Assembly: GCF_000003605.2 (NCBI RefSeq)
Contig: NW_003142307.1
Span: 143,935 to 173,015, forward strand
Direction: 5' to 3'
Origin: Saccoglossus kowalevskii
Lineage: Eukaryota; Hemichordata; Enteropneusta; Harrimaniidae
DNA: 29,081 nucleotides
Part shown: piece after piece, positions 1-10,019 of the stretch
Layout: every line of letters begins with the position of its first letter
How positions within the stretch are numbered: the first letter of the stretch is position 1
The notes under the pieces: generated by a model
The model's input: only the letters and a program-made list of their open reading frames with translations
Databases searched by the model: none
Told to the model about the DNA's origin: nothing
Translations under genes and position numbers: made by a program

Positions 1-241
1 AAAATATGGTGCTTAAAATGGTATTATTAATTCATCATCTATATGTGCTCGGGATAAACTCTTTATTCAATGATGACCCCTCGACCTACCCACGAGTAAT
101 TTATTAACCGTGACGTTATCTACCTGGAGATAAATATGCTAGATGGGGAATGTTTTCATTGCGTGTGTATTTTTCACACGTGAAATCATTGTAGATTTGG
201 ACACTGTCATCGCGATCTATAACGAATCTATAGTGAGCATT

Positions 242-3200
242 ATGTCGATCCCTATGCTGTTCGCAAGAGGCACCAACTACGAAGTCGGTTTTCAAATCGT
301 AAGTCGTGACTATCGTAACTTTGACCTTTCATCGCCGACATCACGCAATCCATGTCCGAATGTTTTGTGATTACATTAACTGTATATTTCATTCACAGTT
401 GTTTTCATTTAGACGTGGTTCGGATAGTGAAAAACAATCTCAACGTAAAACATCACTTCTCTATATTGTCTTTTATAATTATAATGCCAACATACAAGCA
501 TTATGACTTCCCTAGGGGAGCGTGTTCAAAGAGAAAATACAAGCTGGTACATCTGATGTTATTGACGAGGTTCAAGATATTCTTCAGAAATTTGGAGGCC
601 AGCAGCTGTACGACAGATACCTTAGTACAGCAAAGCAAGTTTACCCACAATACGTTGAAGAATTACAGGGCATGGCAGACGGGTCCGGGGTAACGTTTGA
701 TAAGGTAATCAAGTCGCTCATACTTCAGAACGCTCCATCTATATGGATATGTGAATTCAGAAGCATGTGTGTGGTCTAGTGACACCTACTAATGCTTTTT
801 TTATCAACTAGCAACTATTCAAGTTAAACCTCAGTGTTCACGTAAAAATAGCGTCAGCAACAGTGATGGCGGCGACTAACAAAACTTATGAATAATAAAC
901 AAAACGAATCATTATTCATATTATATTGTGTCGTTCATGCAGTTGTTTCTCAATCTGATTTCCGTGGAATTGTACAATATGGCACACTCTGCATCAGTAG
1001 ACGTTACCAGGGATACAACATCTGAAGGTTGCACCGATCTTTCAATTCAGACAGACGCCGAGGTCAGTGGAAATGTATTTTTTGTAATCTTCGATGTTTT
1101 TTCCCCAAAAATGTGTACAAAACACTGTTTTTATTTCACATTCACCTCATTACAGGTTTTGATGACGCACACAGAGGACACTTTTGGGAAAATAAAAGAA
1201 GGATTTCTGGTGAACTGTCAGATTGTTAACCCAATCACGCACCTTACAGAGGAACATTTTGTGTCTTACTGCGACCCCGGTGTACTACCCTCCGATACGT
1301 TCGGGTTTAACATACATGGATTGGTAATGACGGGAAACACTATTTATCAACGTTATCTCCCATGCGATAGAATTGGTCAGTATTGAAAAGGCCACAGCGT
1401 TGAATGAATAAGTCAAGTGATATTATGATATGTTGTGTTTAGGCTGAATTGTACTGTGTTCTATGTAATGCGATGTGTTGTTGTGATGTAATGCGATGTG
1501 TTGCTGTGATGAAATGCGATGTATTGGTGTGATGTAATGCGATGTATTGGTGTGATGCAATGCGATGTATTGGTGGAATGCAATGCGATGTATTGCTGTG
1601 ATGCAATGCGATGTGTTGCTATGATGCAATGCGATGTGTTGCTGTGATGCAATGCGATGTGTTGCTGTGATGCAATGCGATGTATTGCTGTGATGCAATG
1701 CGATGTATTGCTGTGATGCAATGCGATGTATTGCTGTGATGCAATGCGATGTATTGCTGTGATGCAATGCGATGTGTTGCTGTGATGCAGTGCGATGTAT
1801 TGCTGTGATGTAATGCGATGTGTTGCTGTGATGCAAAGCGATGTGTTGCTGTGATGCAATGCGATGTATTGCTATGATGCAATTCGATGTGTTGCAGTGA
1901 TGCAATACGATGCATTGGTGTGATGCAATGCGATGTGTTGCTGTGATGTAATGCGATGTGTTGCTATGATGCAATGCGATGTAATGCTGTGATGTAATGT
2001 GTTGCTGTGATGCAAAGCGATGTGTTGCTGTGATGAAATGCGATGTATTGCTATGATGCAATGCGATGTGTTGCTGTGATGCAATACGATGCATTGGTGT
2101 GATGCAATGCGATGTGTTGCTGTGATGTAATGCGATGTGTTGCTGTGATGCAATGCGATGTGTTGCTGTGATGCAATGCGATGTGTTGCTGTGATGCAAC
2201 GCGATGTGTTGCTGTGATGCAATGCGATGTGTTGCTGTGATGCAATGCGATGTGTTGCTGTGATGCAATGCGATGTGCTGCTGTGATGCAATACAATGTG
2301 TTGCTGTGATGCAATGCGATGTATTGCTGTGATGCAATGTGATGTGCTTAATGCGATTAATTGAAAGAGTTAAGTTTTTCATCAAACGAATACTCAGTCG
2401 TATGCGAAGATTTCAGTTTTTTATGAATATGCGTTGTAAAGCATACGTTTTTAACACTGTCGTCCCCTCTAAAAGAAATTTCATGTATGTCTTGAAACAG
2501 CATGCGTTTCAACCTGCATACATTCATACATACGCTAATTCCACCTTTCAGCTCGTAGGCTGGTAAATCGAGCGGTACTTGGTGCGAGCAGTTTACAGGA
2601 AGTCTGTGATATCCTCGCCAGAGAACCAGGCGTTGGCGCGGCATTCAATCTTAACTTAGGATGTCTAGGATCGGATGGATCAGATCCTGAAATATACAGT
2701 ATTGAATTTGCCAACGGAGATGACGGTACACTTATTGACGTGCAGAAATTCGGAGGCTATAATTACAGGTCAAACACGTGAGTCAAGATGTAATTGCATT
2801 ATTACGCTATGATGACGTGTTTACAATATGAAACACACTATTACAAAATATTACTTCAAAGCATGTTATAGCAATGGACTTTTTTTTCTGTACCCGAGTC
2901 ACCTTTTCCTGGGGCTGTCAAAGTTCAACAAAATGACACTTGAGAACCGAACGTTGAGGGCGTGTAAAAGTTACATAAAGTTAGATCTCATTCATTGCGC
3001 TCACTTCAATTGTAATTTCGTACCACTCAATATGATTTGTTAGCGATCATCAAAGTTAATATATAAAAATGCCAACATAGTGTTCCTCTTGATCCTTTTC
3101 GGCAGTATGAAGCGTTTGACTGTCGAGTGTAATTCGGCACTCGGCCCAGAACGTCGGGAAGCGAGAATCACACAACTAGCAACTCCAAAGAATGCACGTG

Positions 3201-3866
3201 ATCTACTGGAGATAATGAGTGACACAGCAGATGCCGAATACCCGATATATAGATCGACAACGCCCCCTGGAGTCGTGGAGACAGCGGCAGTAGGTGAGAA
3301 TATAGCAGTATCTTATACTAGGTATATTTGCATCATTACACTATCAATTTATCACGTGATGGTGTACTTTTCAATTCCGATGCTGGAATTGGTTAAAGCG
3401 CGGTGGTCGTCGCGCAGCGCGTGTTCGAATTTCATGTAAATAAACAACGTATTTTACACGCGTTGTATACGTCGCTATGAGTCCCTTATCGAACAGGACG
3501 CGGCGCGACGACTGCCGCCCTTTAACTTGTTTTACGGAGTAATGCCTGGTATTGCAACATCACCTGTTCTTACATTCAAAGTAATGCATTACATCTACAT
3601 CACGTGTTCTTTTATCTACAGTAGTGTATGCCATGTTCTTGTATTCGCAGTAGTCTATGACAACAATGTTGTCATTTGAAAACCATGTGTACTTACATCC
3701 ACAATAGTATCTTATGTGTACATCATGTATTCTTATATTCACAGTATTATTTGATTTAAAGCGAGCGACGATGTCGGTGTACAAAGGAAACCCAAAAGAA
3801 AACTGCTATATCCCTATTGCCGTATTACCGCTAAGATTTCCCCCAAATCCAGTTCCAGATATATAA
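242..3866 (+). CDS. Peptidase C45 / Tan-like Ntn-hydrolase, seven exons
   Basis: Exons: 242-298, 516-704, 943-1062, 1156-1375, 2552-2777, 3106-3293, 3745-3866; all junctions are GT/AG and phases agree, giving 373 aa ending in TAA. The N-terminus has the family-like IPMLFARGTNYEVGFQI, continued by GSVFKEKIQ after intron 1; later come QYVEELQGMADGSGVTFDK, GFNIHGLVMT and a C-terminal MSVYKGNPKEN. Family members (fungal isopenicillin N acyltransferase, insect Tan) are made as precursors that cut themselves before a nucleophilic Cys. Here Gly111-Cys112 (codon at 1030-1032) starts GCTDL, and Asp130 in HTED lies 18 residues on, the spacing known for Cys103/Asp121 of the fungal enzyme. Asn230 in NLNLG could be the oxyanion Asn. 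ATG 242 has A at -3 and fits the family length; the in-frame ATG 143 would add 33 residues with no family similarity that I see. The substrate is unknown: an amide or beta-alanyl amine is possible. Confidence 0.85.
1461..2350. repeat. 23-bp minisatellite in intron 4 of the C45 gene
   Basis: About 38 head-to-tail copies of a 23-bp unit, consensus TGATGCAATGCGATGTG followed by TTGCTG, with single-base variants (GTATTG, TTGGTG, ACGATGCA). Each unit contains TTGC-TGTGAT-GCAA, a short inverted repeat. One unit near 1995-2005 lacks CGATG. A block around 1901 recurs at 2080, an offset of 179 bases (8 units minus that 5-base deletion), so part of the array was duplicated as a block. Because 23 is not a multiple of 3 and the unit has no minus-strand stop, long His/Ser-rich minus-strand reading frames (up to 320 codons, 2385-1423) appear in every frame with a 23-residue period. 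They are artefacts of the repeat, not genes. Confidence 0.95.
3393..3525 (+). mobile_element. TTAA-MITE family A, copy A1 (intron 6 of C45 gene)
   Basis: A 133-bp near-palindrome bounded by TTAA on both sides. It begins TTAAAGCGCGGTGGTCGTCG and ends CGACGACTGCCGCCCTTTAA, which are imperfect inverted repeats. The centre holds TTTCATGTAAATAAACAACG and TTTTACACGCG. It has no coding capacity. A TTAA target duplication is the signature of piggyBac-type transposition, so a non-autonomous piggyBac-like element is likely. It differs from copy A3 at 6 of 133 positions. Confidence 0.85.
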
Positions 3867-4406
3867 AGACATTCATCGTTTTAACATCATTATATAGATC
3901 GTCTTATTTCTTTGTATATGCTTTATATTTGCTAATAAAGTATTCAATATATTAGACTGAAATGTTTTGATTTGATTAATGAACACGTACATGTATGTGT
4001 AAACCAATTTGATTGGACACACATCAACCCAGGGGTCATGTCACTAATCAACCAATCACAATTTAAATGCCTTGCAAGTCCCAATGATTTTTTAAAATAT
4101 GTTTTCCTCGCGCGCGCCCTGATTGAGGGCTTGCATCACCTGGGTCAAAGGTGAAACTAACATGTGGTCTTTTGTTTATTACTTAGCGGCTGTGTATCTG
4201 TGGGTTTATTATGTGTGTAATTGGATGTTCTAATCTTGGTGTTTTTCCAGTAATTTCTAAAGGTACAGTAGGCGTGTCCTGTTTACCTTGGATTTGCAAG
4301 AGTTTGAGCTGGCCAGCATGTTTTTTTTTTCATAAGATTGATTACTGGCATGTTGATTTCCTATTTTTGAGCCATGTTTGCAACTTTGTCTATCATTTTC
4401 ATATAG
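3867..4406. other. Spacer between C45 gene and broken exon
   Basis: Apart from the poly(A) signal, this stretch holds AT-rich sequence with two ATTGG/CCAAT pairs (3996-4065) and a CGCGCGCG patch near 4110. No coding similarity is visible in either strand. Confidence 0.5.
3934..3939 (+). promoter_or_regulatory. Poly(A) signal of the C45 gene
   Basis: AATAAA lies 68 bases after the stop codon of the C45-like gene, followed by T/A-rich sequence. It is the first canonical signal downstream and gives a short 3' UTR. Confidence 0.6.
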
Positions 4407-4845
4407 CAATCTCCTCATATCGTTAAAGCGGAGGGGTCGTCACCTGCGCATGCGCGATAATTGATTCCCGAGCGACGATGCTAAAGACACAAAGGCTCAT
4501 GCGCAGACGTCTGTTTGTAAACAACGACACGTTATGGCCGTTTGCCGCATGAGCAGGTGACGACTTTACCGCTTTAACATTGTCGTCTATGGAGTTCCAT
4601 TTAGTGGTATGAGCCCCCAGGATGTACCTGCACTTGCTGTGTCTCGTTTATTCGCCATCCGTCGGGCTGCACACCGTCAGTTCTTACGATGACTTCTTTT
4701 CCTTTTGGATGAAGCTGCAGCAACTGATCGGGACATAACCTATGACCTTGCTCCATTGTATTTACGATCTACCAAAGATAAAAGTGACGCATGGATAAAT
4801 ACACTGTATGTAATAGATCAAGACATCCCTGGAGTAGGGGCGTAG
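4407..4845 (+). pseudogene. Broken exon of unknown gene, split by MITE B1
   Basis: An acceptor-like TTTTCATATAG precedes 4407, where an open frame (QSPHIV) begins. It meets the TTAA of MITE B1 at 4423-4426 and resumes in the same frame after the right-hand TTAA (4574-4577) as NIVVYGVPFSGMSPQD and then LAVSRLFAIRRAAH. A TGA at 4690-4692 interrupts it, after which the frame stays open (LLFLLDEAAATDRDIT, LRSTKDKSDAWINTLYVI) until TAG at 4843. Amino-acid composition and frame continuity look like a real protein. I do not recognise the family. With a stop and a transposon inside, it is best read as a dead exon or gene remnant. No companion exons were found nearby. Confidence 0.5.
4423..4577 (+). 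mobile_element. TTAA-MITE family B, copy B1
   Basis: A 155-bp element with TTAA at both ends. The left end reads TTAAAGCGGAGGGGTCGTCA, then CCTGCGCATGCGC; the right end reads GCAGGTGACGACTTTACCGC followed by TTTAA. The terminal repeats are inverted over about 30 bases. It shares TTAAAGCG and GTCGTC with family A but has a different middle (GATTCCC, GTTTGTAAACAACGACACG). It is non-coding and is inserted in the exon-like frame described at 4407-4845. Confidence 0.85.
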
Positions 4846-5120
4846 TTTACTCCCATTGAAAAAGTGTATAAGTATGCACCGCGGTTTTGATCCCTGTTTT
4901 TGAAGCTTGGCCAACTATTTGGACACCTTTTTTCGGATCTCCGTATTAAAATGTTGGTAATTCGGCGCCGCAAAAACGACAGTTTTCACACCTTTTTGAG
5001 CTAAAATGTGCTCAACATCGATTTGTTTGGATCCAGAATTTAATTTGTTGCAAAGATGAAAAAAAATTATGCATGAACTTCGGTGCATACAGCAAATGGG
5101 ATTTGCACTGCATTGTGATA

Positions 5121-5240
5121 TTAAAGCCCGCAGCGCGTGTTCGAATTTCATGTAAATAAACAATGTATTTTACACGCGTTCATAAGTCGCTCCGAGTCCA
5201 ATATCGAACAGGACGCGGCACGACGACTGCCGCCCTTTAA
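5121..5240 (+). mobile_element. TTAA-MITE family A, copy A2 (left end shortened)
   Basis: A copy of family A bounded by TTAA (5121-5124 and 5237-5240). Against A1 it has lost about 13 bases just inside the left end (TTAAAGC runs straight into CCGCAGCGCG); the core TTCATGTAAATAAACAATG and the right end CGACGACTGCCGCCCTTTAA are intact. It lies about 145 bases below the last visible codon of the minus-strand ZU5-UPA gene. Confidence 0.85.
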
Positions 5241-5383
5241 TATTAAAAAAAAAGAACGTGTGTGCGTCGACGCGAGCGTCATCGTCCATGTGCAATCTCA
5301 TATTAAAATAGCTCGACTAGGTGTAACAACCAAAGCGTTTTATGCAATTTCTCCAATGAAGTCACACCTAAGTGAATGAAAAC

Positions 5384-7646
5384 TCATTGTGCAAGGAAGT
5401 TGCGAGTTATAACAGTAAAATAGGAATTGTATTGAAATATGTCCATTATTACCTGTGTGTCTGCTTTAGTATCATTCCATATCCTTAACCGGAAATGAAA
5501 TGTATCACAGCTGACGTCATCTTCAACCGAGAACGCCCCTACCCGGACTAGCTTCGGTGTATCGATCACGTGCACAACTTCTGCAATAACCTGAACTTCT
5601 ACAAGACGGTCCACGAACAGGAGATAATCCTTTTCCCGTACTAAAAAATGGAAGCCACGCTCTTCGGTGATGTGTTTCCATGGTGATCGATCCCCATCTC
5701 GAAAGAAAGCCTGGAAGTGCCATTTGCGCGCTTCCTGTACACAGTGCGGAAAGCACAAAATAGCAGTTCTGTCTAATTTGGTTCCCAGAGGGCCGCATCG
5801 TATTAAAGGACTAACGTAAGTCTGTTTGCTTGACAGTGTTGGCAGACGCGATGCATGACGGTTAGCATCGAGGAGTAACGATACCTCAAATTCACCAGAG
5901 GATTGATCCACTTCAGTGCAACCACGTGGTCCGATTCTCGGCAAAATAAAGTAGACATCTGACAATGGTATAGATACGATTCCTCCTTCGGGGCCTAGAA
6001 TACCCACTCCAAATATAGAAGTTGTGAAATTAACATCCTTTCTGGTCCAACTGCATTCCGTTTTGGCAACTCTAGCGCGATACTCGTTTAAACAGCTTTG
6101 TAGGTAATCCGAACTATTGAATTCTAAACTTTTATAACTAGAAGCTGATGAAATGGTTCTCTCTGTTGACGTTCCAATAGACACTGAAAAGAAATAATAA
6201 ATGTTAAATCGTTGTTATCTCCACACATGACATCTAGACAAGCGTTGTTTATTTTTCTTATTCACATCTAACTAAATTATTAGTCAAGATGTAGTAATAG
6301 ACAAGTTTCGAGTTAAAGCGCCATCAGTCGGTCTCCGTGCGAGATTGTGAGGAGGGGTCTAGCTCGCGCATTTGTTTGCCGGCGTTCTGATGAGCTTTCG
6401 AACGTTTACGCAGCGACCCCCCCCCCCCCCGCGCGAGCAGACGAAATTGGGGCGTTTTTTACACCAGATCGCGCAAGTTTCCAAAGTGACAGCGGAATTC
6501 GAGACTTGTCTATTATCTTGGCTCTTTGGATCACTGGTTCATACAATTAATCCAAGTGCAGCCACGGAGTATTTTTTCATTCTTTCATCCATTATTTCAA
6601 TGTATATCAACGTTTAGAGACACAAATATTAAAGCGGAAGAGTCGTCATCTGCGCATGCGTCAGATGGCCATAGCGTGTCATTGTTTACAAATAAGCGTC
6701 TTCCCATGATCCTTTGCGTCTTTAGCGTGTGTTGTTATCGTCGCGTGCGCAGGTGACGACCCCTTGGCTTTAATCTATACTCAATTTGACCACATTATTC
6801 AGTGTTCCTGTAACGACCGTGGGTGCATCCATTACATTATGACACACTATTAGACTAAGAGTTCGTATATTGTGACGTATCGAAGGTTTTAACATCTTGT
6901 CAAATATATAGTGCGTCAATTATTAAATAACACTTACGTTCTGAAACACTGCGTTCGGAGAGTGTTCCCTCAATATCAGCGGTGCTACAGGCAGAACATC
7001 TGTCTGATGACATGCTCCTTCGCCTCTCACGGCTACACACGATCCTCGGTGCTCTGTCCGCGGCATCTCCAGAAAGCCAGCCACGTTCAACATATTCAAC
7101 AATAAAACTGCAGTGGTCGATGCTACATGGAACGAGACTGATGAGCAGTCCACATTGACCTTTGGCTCGGAGTGTTAACCGTTTACTCAAATCCGAGTGA
7201 ACATGTATTTTAAACGCCATTTTCGGCGCACAGTCTTTCCAGTCTAGCAAACGTCTTAATATCATTCGTAGACATCGCGACTTTTCTTCTTTCCCTCTAT
7301 CTTCTAAATTTTCACGCAGAATTTCCGCCAGTTTGCTGTTTATTTTTCTTAAGTCTAATGATCTTCTAAGAAGGTCATGAAATTCGCCGACCAATTCAGA
7401 ATCAGCATCTCTTTCACTGACTGCCAGACTGTCTCGACACAAGGCGACTTCTTTGAGGTCTACAATCTGGTCCCCAACTATACGACGAGGACGGTATTCT
7501 TCCAAGGCTCTGTCAATAGCTTGAGTAAACGCGATAACTTTGGGTAGAAAACAATTCCATCTCTTCTTCAAATGTTCCAAAAGTCTCTGGATGTTGTGAC
7601 ATTGCTGGACAATAGTAATGTTCAGTACTTTTGTAGAGTTTTCCAT
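5384..7646 (-). CDS. ZU5-UPA domain protein (UNC5C-like), two exons
   Basis: Exon a, 7646-6938 (ATG at 7646), ends GAAC before GTAAGT. Exon b starts at 6183 after a TTATTTCTTTTCAG acceptor; the split codon gives Leu237 in frame. Residues 1-236 are charged and helical-looking (for example EFHDLLRRSLDLRKINSKLA) and unrecognised. About residues 290-400 are a ZU5 domain (VSPLIRCGPLG, CFPHC) and 414-480 a UPA-like segment (KLVRVGAFSV, FHFRLRIWNDT). ZU5-UPA is known from UNC5 netrin receptors, UNC5C-like, PIDD and ankyrins, where it packs intramolecularly and is usually followed by a death domain. Either exon b reads on to TGA at 5384 (about 502 aa) or it is spliced at CAG/GTAATA after 5453 (480 aa so far) to an exon I cannot find. 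No transmembrane segment is seen. The 5' end may have another exon: TTTCTGTTTCAAATAG lies just before ATG 7646. Confidence 0.75.
6313..6470. other. CpG-rich patch starting TTAAAGCGCCATC
   Basis: A GC- and CpG-rich stretch inside the intron of the ZU5-UPA gene. It starts with TTAAAGCGCCATC, contains a 14-base C run (6418-6431) and GCGCGAGCAGACG. It may be a decayed short transposon related to the TTAA families, but no matching second end was found next to it. Confidence 0.3.
6629..6773 (-). mobile_element. TTAA-MITE family B, copy B2
   Basis: A 145-bp TTAA-bounded element, inverted relative to B1. The left end is TTAAAGCGGAAGAGTCGTCA and the right end is GCGCAGGTGACGACCCCTTG followed by GCTTTAA. 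The middle shares the GTGTCATTGTTTACAAA and CTTTGCGTCTTTAGCGT blocks with the reverse complement of B1. It sits in the intron of the ZU5-UPA gene. Confidence 0.85.
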
Positions 7647-7881
7647 GCCTATTTGAAACAGAAACGATGTGGTATTAAAACTATATGTCAACTACAATAT
7701 CGCTAAATGCGAAAATATTACTGTTTTGTGTTTTTCGTTATCAGGCATGTTGTCTTGTTAAAGTTGAAAGTTTCAGACATGTACAATACTATCACTGTAC
7801 TTTATTATCCCCACAAAACAAACTACAAAGTAACTGCCATTTTGATGAACAACATTAGTGGAATCTGAAATAACCTGTAGT

Positions 7882-8000
7882 TTAAAGGGGTGGTCTTGTC
7901 GCGTCGCATCGTGTTCGATATGATACTAATAGCGACGTACACAACATGTACTTGTAAAATACATTGTTTGTTTACATGAAATTCGACCACCGCCCTTTAA
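7882..8000 (-). mobile_element. TTAA-MITE family A, copy A5
   Basis: A 119-bp family A copy in the opposite orientation to A1, with TTAA at 7882 and 7997. The left end is TTAAAGGGGTGGTCTTGTCG, with the core GTAAAATACATTGTTTGTTT. About 15 bases are missing just inside the right end (GAAATTCGA joins CCACCGCCCTTTAA). It is more diverged than A1-A3. Confidence 0.75.
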
Positions 8001-8264
8001 GGTCAAGTTTATATTGAACATATGATTCATCTAGATCATGTGAAAATTACTCAAATTTGAACGTAAATGCAATCTGACAATTCACCCTGAAAAAAATGAA
8101 CCGGATGTTTCTTAAATGTGATGTGTCATATGCTCGCTTACGAAGCCCAATCACATCTTTGGACCAGAGTGTCAGTATCTCATGCCTTAATTTTACGCAA
8201 ACAACCGGCACCGGGACTAATTAACACGATTTTGTCAACAATTTTTGGGGGAGTTAATAAGCAA

Positions 8265-8432
8265 AAGTTAAAGTTAAATCGCGCAGTCATATACCTCGTT
8301 GTTATGTATTTCGTAAGTGATCTATATCGAACATTTTCCGTGTATTGGACGACCTTAGCGTAGTCGTCGCATCTTTGTTCATATGAGTCCCATATCTCAC
8401 GCATGCGTTGGGCGACGACCACCACCCTTTAA
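8265..8432 (+). mobile_element. Diverged TTAA-MITE, family A-like right end
   Basis: The right part (ATATGAGTCCCATATC, then GGGCGACGACCACCACCCTT and TAA) matches the right end of family A. The left boundary is uncertain (TTAAATCGCGC near 8274) and the middle does not align. It is probably an old or chimeric copy. Confidence 0.45.
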
Positions 8433-9308
8433 ATGTTTCTGCAGGACACATAGCTTAGATGAAATGGCTGCAGATGAGAAGTGTGGCAATTGATTTCCAG
8501 AAAATAGCATGAATTCGACCAGTATCATCACAGTAAAGTTCGAGTCGTGTACGAAAGCCTAGGACAACAATGATAAATATCGTATATGTGTATATAAATT
8601 GTGACGCATGCGCGCGTCGATCTGTGGTCGCCCATTTGTCTGGACAAGTCAGAAAACCCTCAGCATAAATGTTATAATCTAATTGTCAAATGGATTGACC
8701 TCTTGACCTATGTTTCATGTTACTATTGGTAACTGTTATCGACTTATGTATTGGACATTGGACTATACGTATTGATATTTTAGAAGTAAAATCAACCTCC
8801 ACCTCCGACAAGTTTGGGGCACGTTCGGGATATTGTTCGGGATGTACTCGGGCGCATAAGACTTTAACAACAGCGGGGGAGTGATGGATGAGTGTTGAGT
8901 GGCTTGACTTTATGTTGTTGTAATAAACAGTGAAACGAGACATCGTTAATAATAGTTTGCACTCACATAGCGTCACACGCACGCACGTGTTTAGTTATTT
9001 GCCATATTGGGTAAGTCACGGTGTACTGTTTGAAAACGATCGATTATTGCTTGTTTTCAAAGCGGGTGGCTGTCTAAAAATAGAAACAATGCGAATTAAT
9101 TCACTTCTGGCACAGCATTGATGTAGTTTAATTTACCGCGACGAAGCATACGTACGTGATACCACGTCCGAATCGTAATTGTTTTCCAGTATAGCAACTA
9201 AATGTCTACATGGCTTGGTCTTTGTTTGAAGGTGTAAAGGTGGTCTCGACAAGTTGTTATATAAAATACACTACAGTACCCAATAAATCTGTTTCTTTTC
9301 TTACGAAT
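8433..9308. other. Non-coding stretch
   Basis: No exon that I can support. It contains GACGCATGCGCGCGTCGA near 8602-8619 and mixed AT-rich DNA. A minus-strand open frame at 8982-8686 has a run (HPEQYPERAPNLSEVEV) that faintly recalls RWD domains, but no clean exon boundaries. Confidence 0.4.
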
Positions 9309-9351
9309 AACTGTTAGTCATTTAAATGCAGAAATTTATTGACTAACAGTT
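9309..9351. repeat. 12-bp-arm hairpin
   Basis: AACTGTTAGTCA (9309-9320) and its exact reverse complement TGACTAACAGTT (9340-9351) flank a 19-base AT-rich loop. Function unknown; it may be a foldback repeat remnant. Confidence 0.6.
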
Positions 9352-9562
9352 GATGGATTTGTATTGTTCGTGCCACGTACGATATGAAGTTTAGTCATTA
9401 AACACAACCACATCGCATTCCATGGGTGTGTTACCTTATGGCTTCGGTCAACCCGTCATCCGTCAATTGTCTTTTGTAACGAACATATGTTTAATTCTCA
9501 ATTCTAATTTTTTTTTTAGTTTTTTTATTAAATTTTTATGTAAATTATTCAAACCTGTAACG

Positions 9563-9690
9563 TTAAGCTGCATAGTGGTTGTATCGCCTCGTGTTCGTTA
9601 CGCGTCTACAACGCTTGTAAAATACATTTATTTGTTCAGACGAAATTCGAACGCACAAGCGCGTTTCGTGTTCAAATTGCCTATCTTTTC
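9563..9690 (-). mobile_element. Decayed TTAA-MITE family A, copy A7
   Basis: It begins at a TTAA and carries recognisable family A blocks in reverse orientation: CCTCGTGTTCG, ACAACGCTTGTAAAATACAT, TTTGTTCAGACGAAATTCGA. The right end is lost. Confidence 0.5.
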
Positions 9691-9956
9691 TTGAAAATAT
9701 ATACTCTGCAATGATTTACCTTTAATGGTTTCAAATATAAATGCAATTGTTATGTCCAAAACCTAAATCAATACTAATCGATTGTCCATCCTGCAATTAG
9801 AACACGTGTTATTGAACTATTGATTAAATTTTATAGTGTTATATACAATGACCGTAAGCAATTAGTTGCATTGTGGGAACACGGCGAGAATGCTATATAC
9901 GCACCTGACCTTTGTGTAATTGTTTCTTAGCATTAAATAAACTAAAACTAGAAGCC

Positions 9957-10019
9957 ATGCCGGACTTCTTTCATCGTTATATGTGTAGGTCCAGAGCCAA
10001 ACCACAAAGCTCATTGTCT
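9957..10019 (+). CDS. Weak candidate first coding exon, 21 codons
   Basis: ATG in a GCCATGC context opens 21 codons (MPDFFHRYMCRSRAKP and so on) and is followed directly by GTGAGTAA, a strong donor. Upstream, TTGTTTCTTAG at 9920-9930 could be the acceptor of a 5' exon. The next exon is unclear. A possible acceptor TTGTTTTCAG at 12281-12290 would join in phase 0 and give 26 further codons to a stop. I recognise no protein. This may be chance. Confidence 0.2.

Noticed and set aside
1423-2385. 320-codon His/Ser-rich minus-strand reading frame and its shorter overlaps
   Set aside because: It is the translation of a 23-bp tandem repeat; the same 23-residue pattern appears in all minus-strand frames. 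It lies inside an intron of a well-supported plus-strand gene.
8686-8982. Minus-strand frame with a faint RWD-like run (HPEQYPERAPNLSEVEV)
   Set aside because: Only about 17 residues resemble the family, no clear exon boundaries, and no neighbouring exon; too weak to call.
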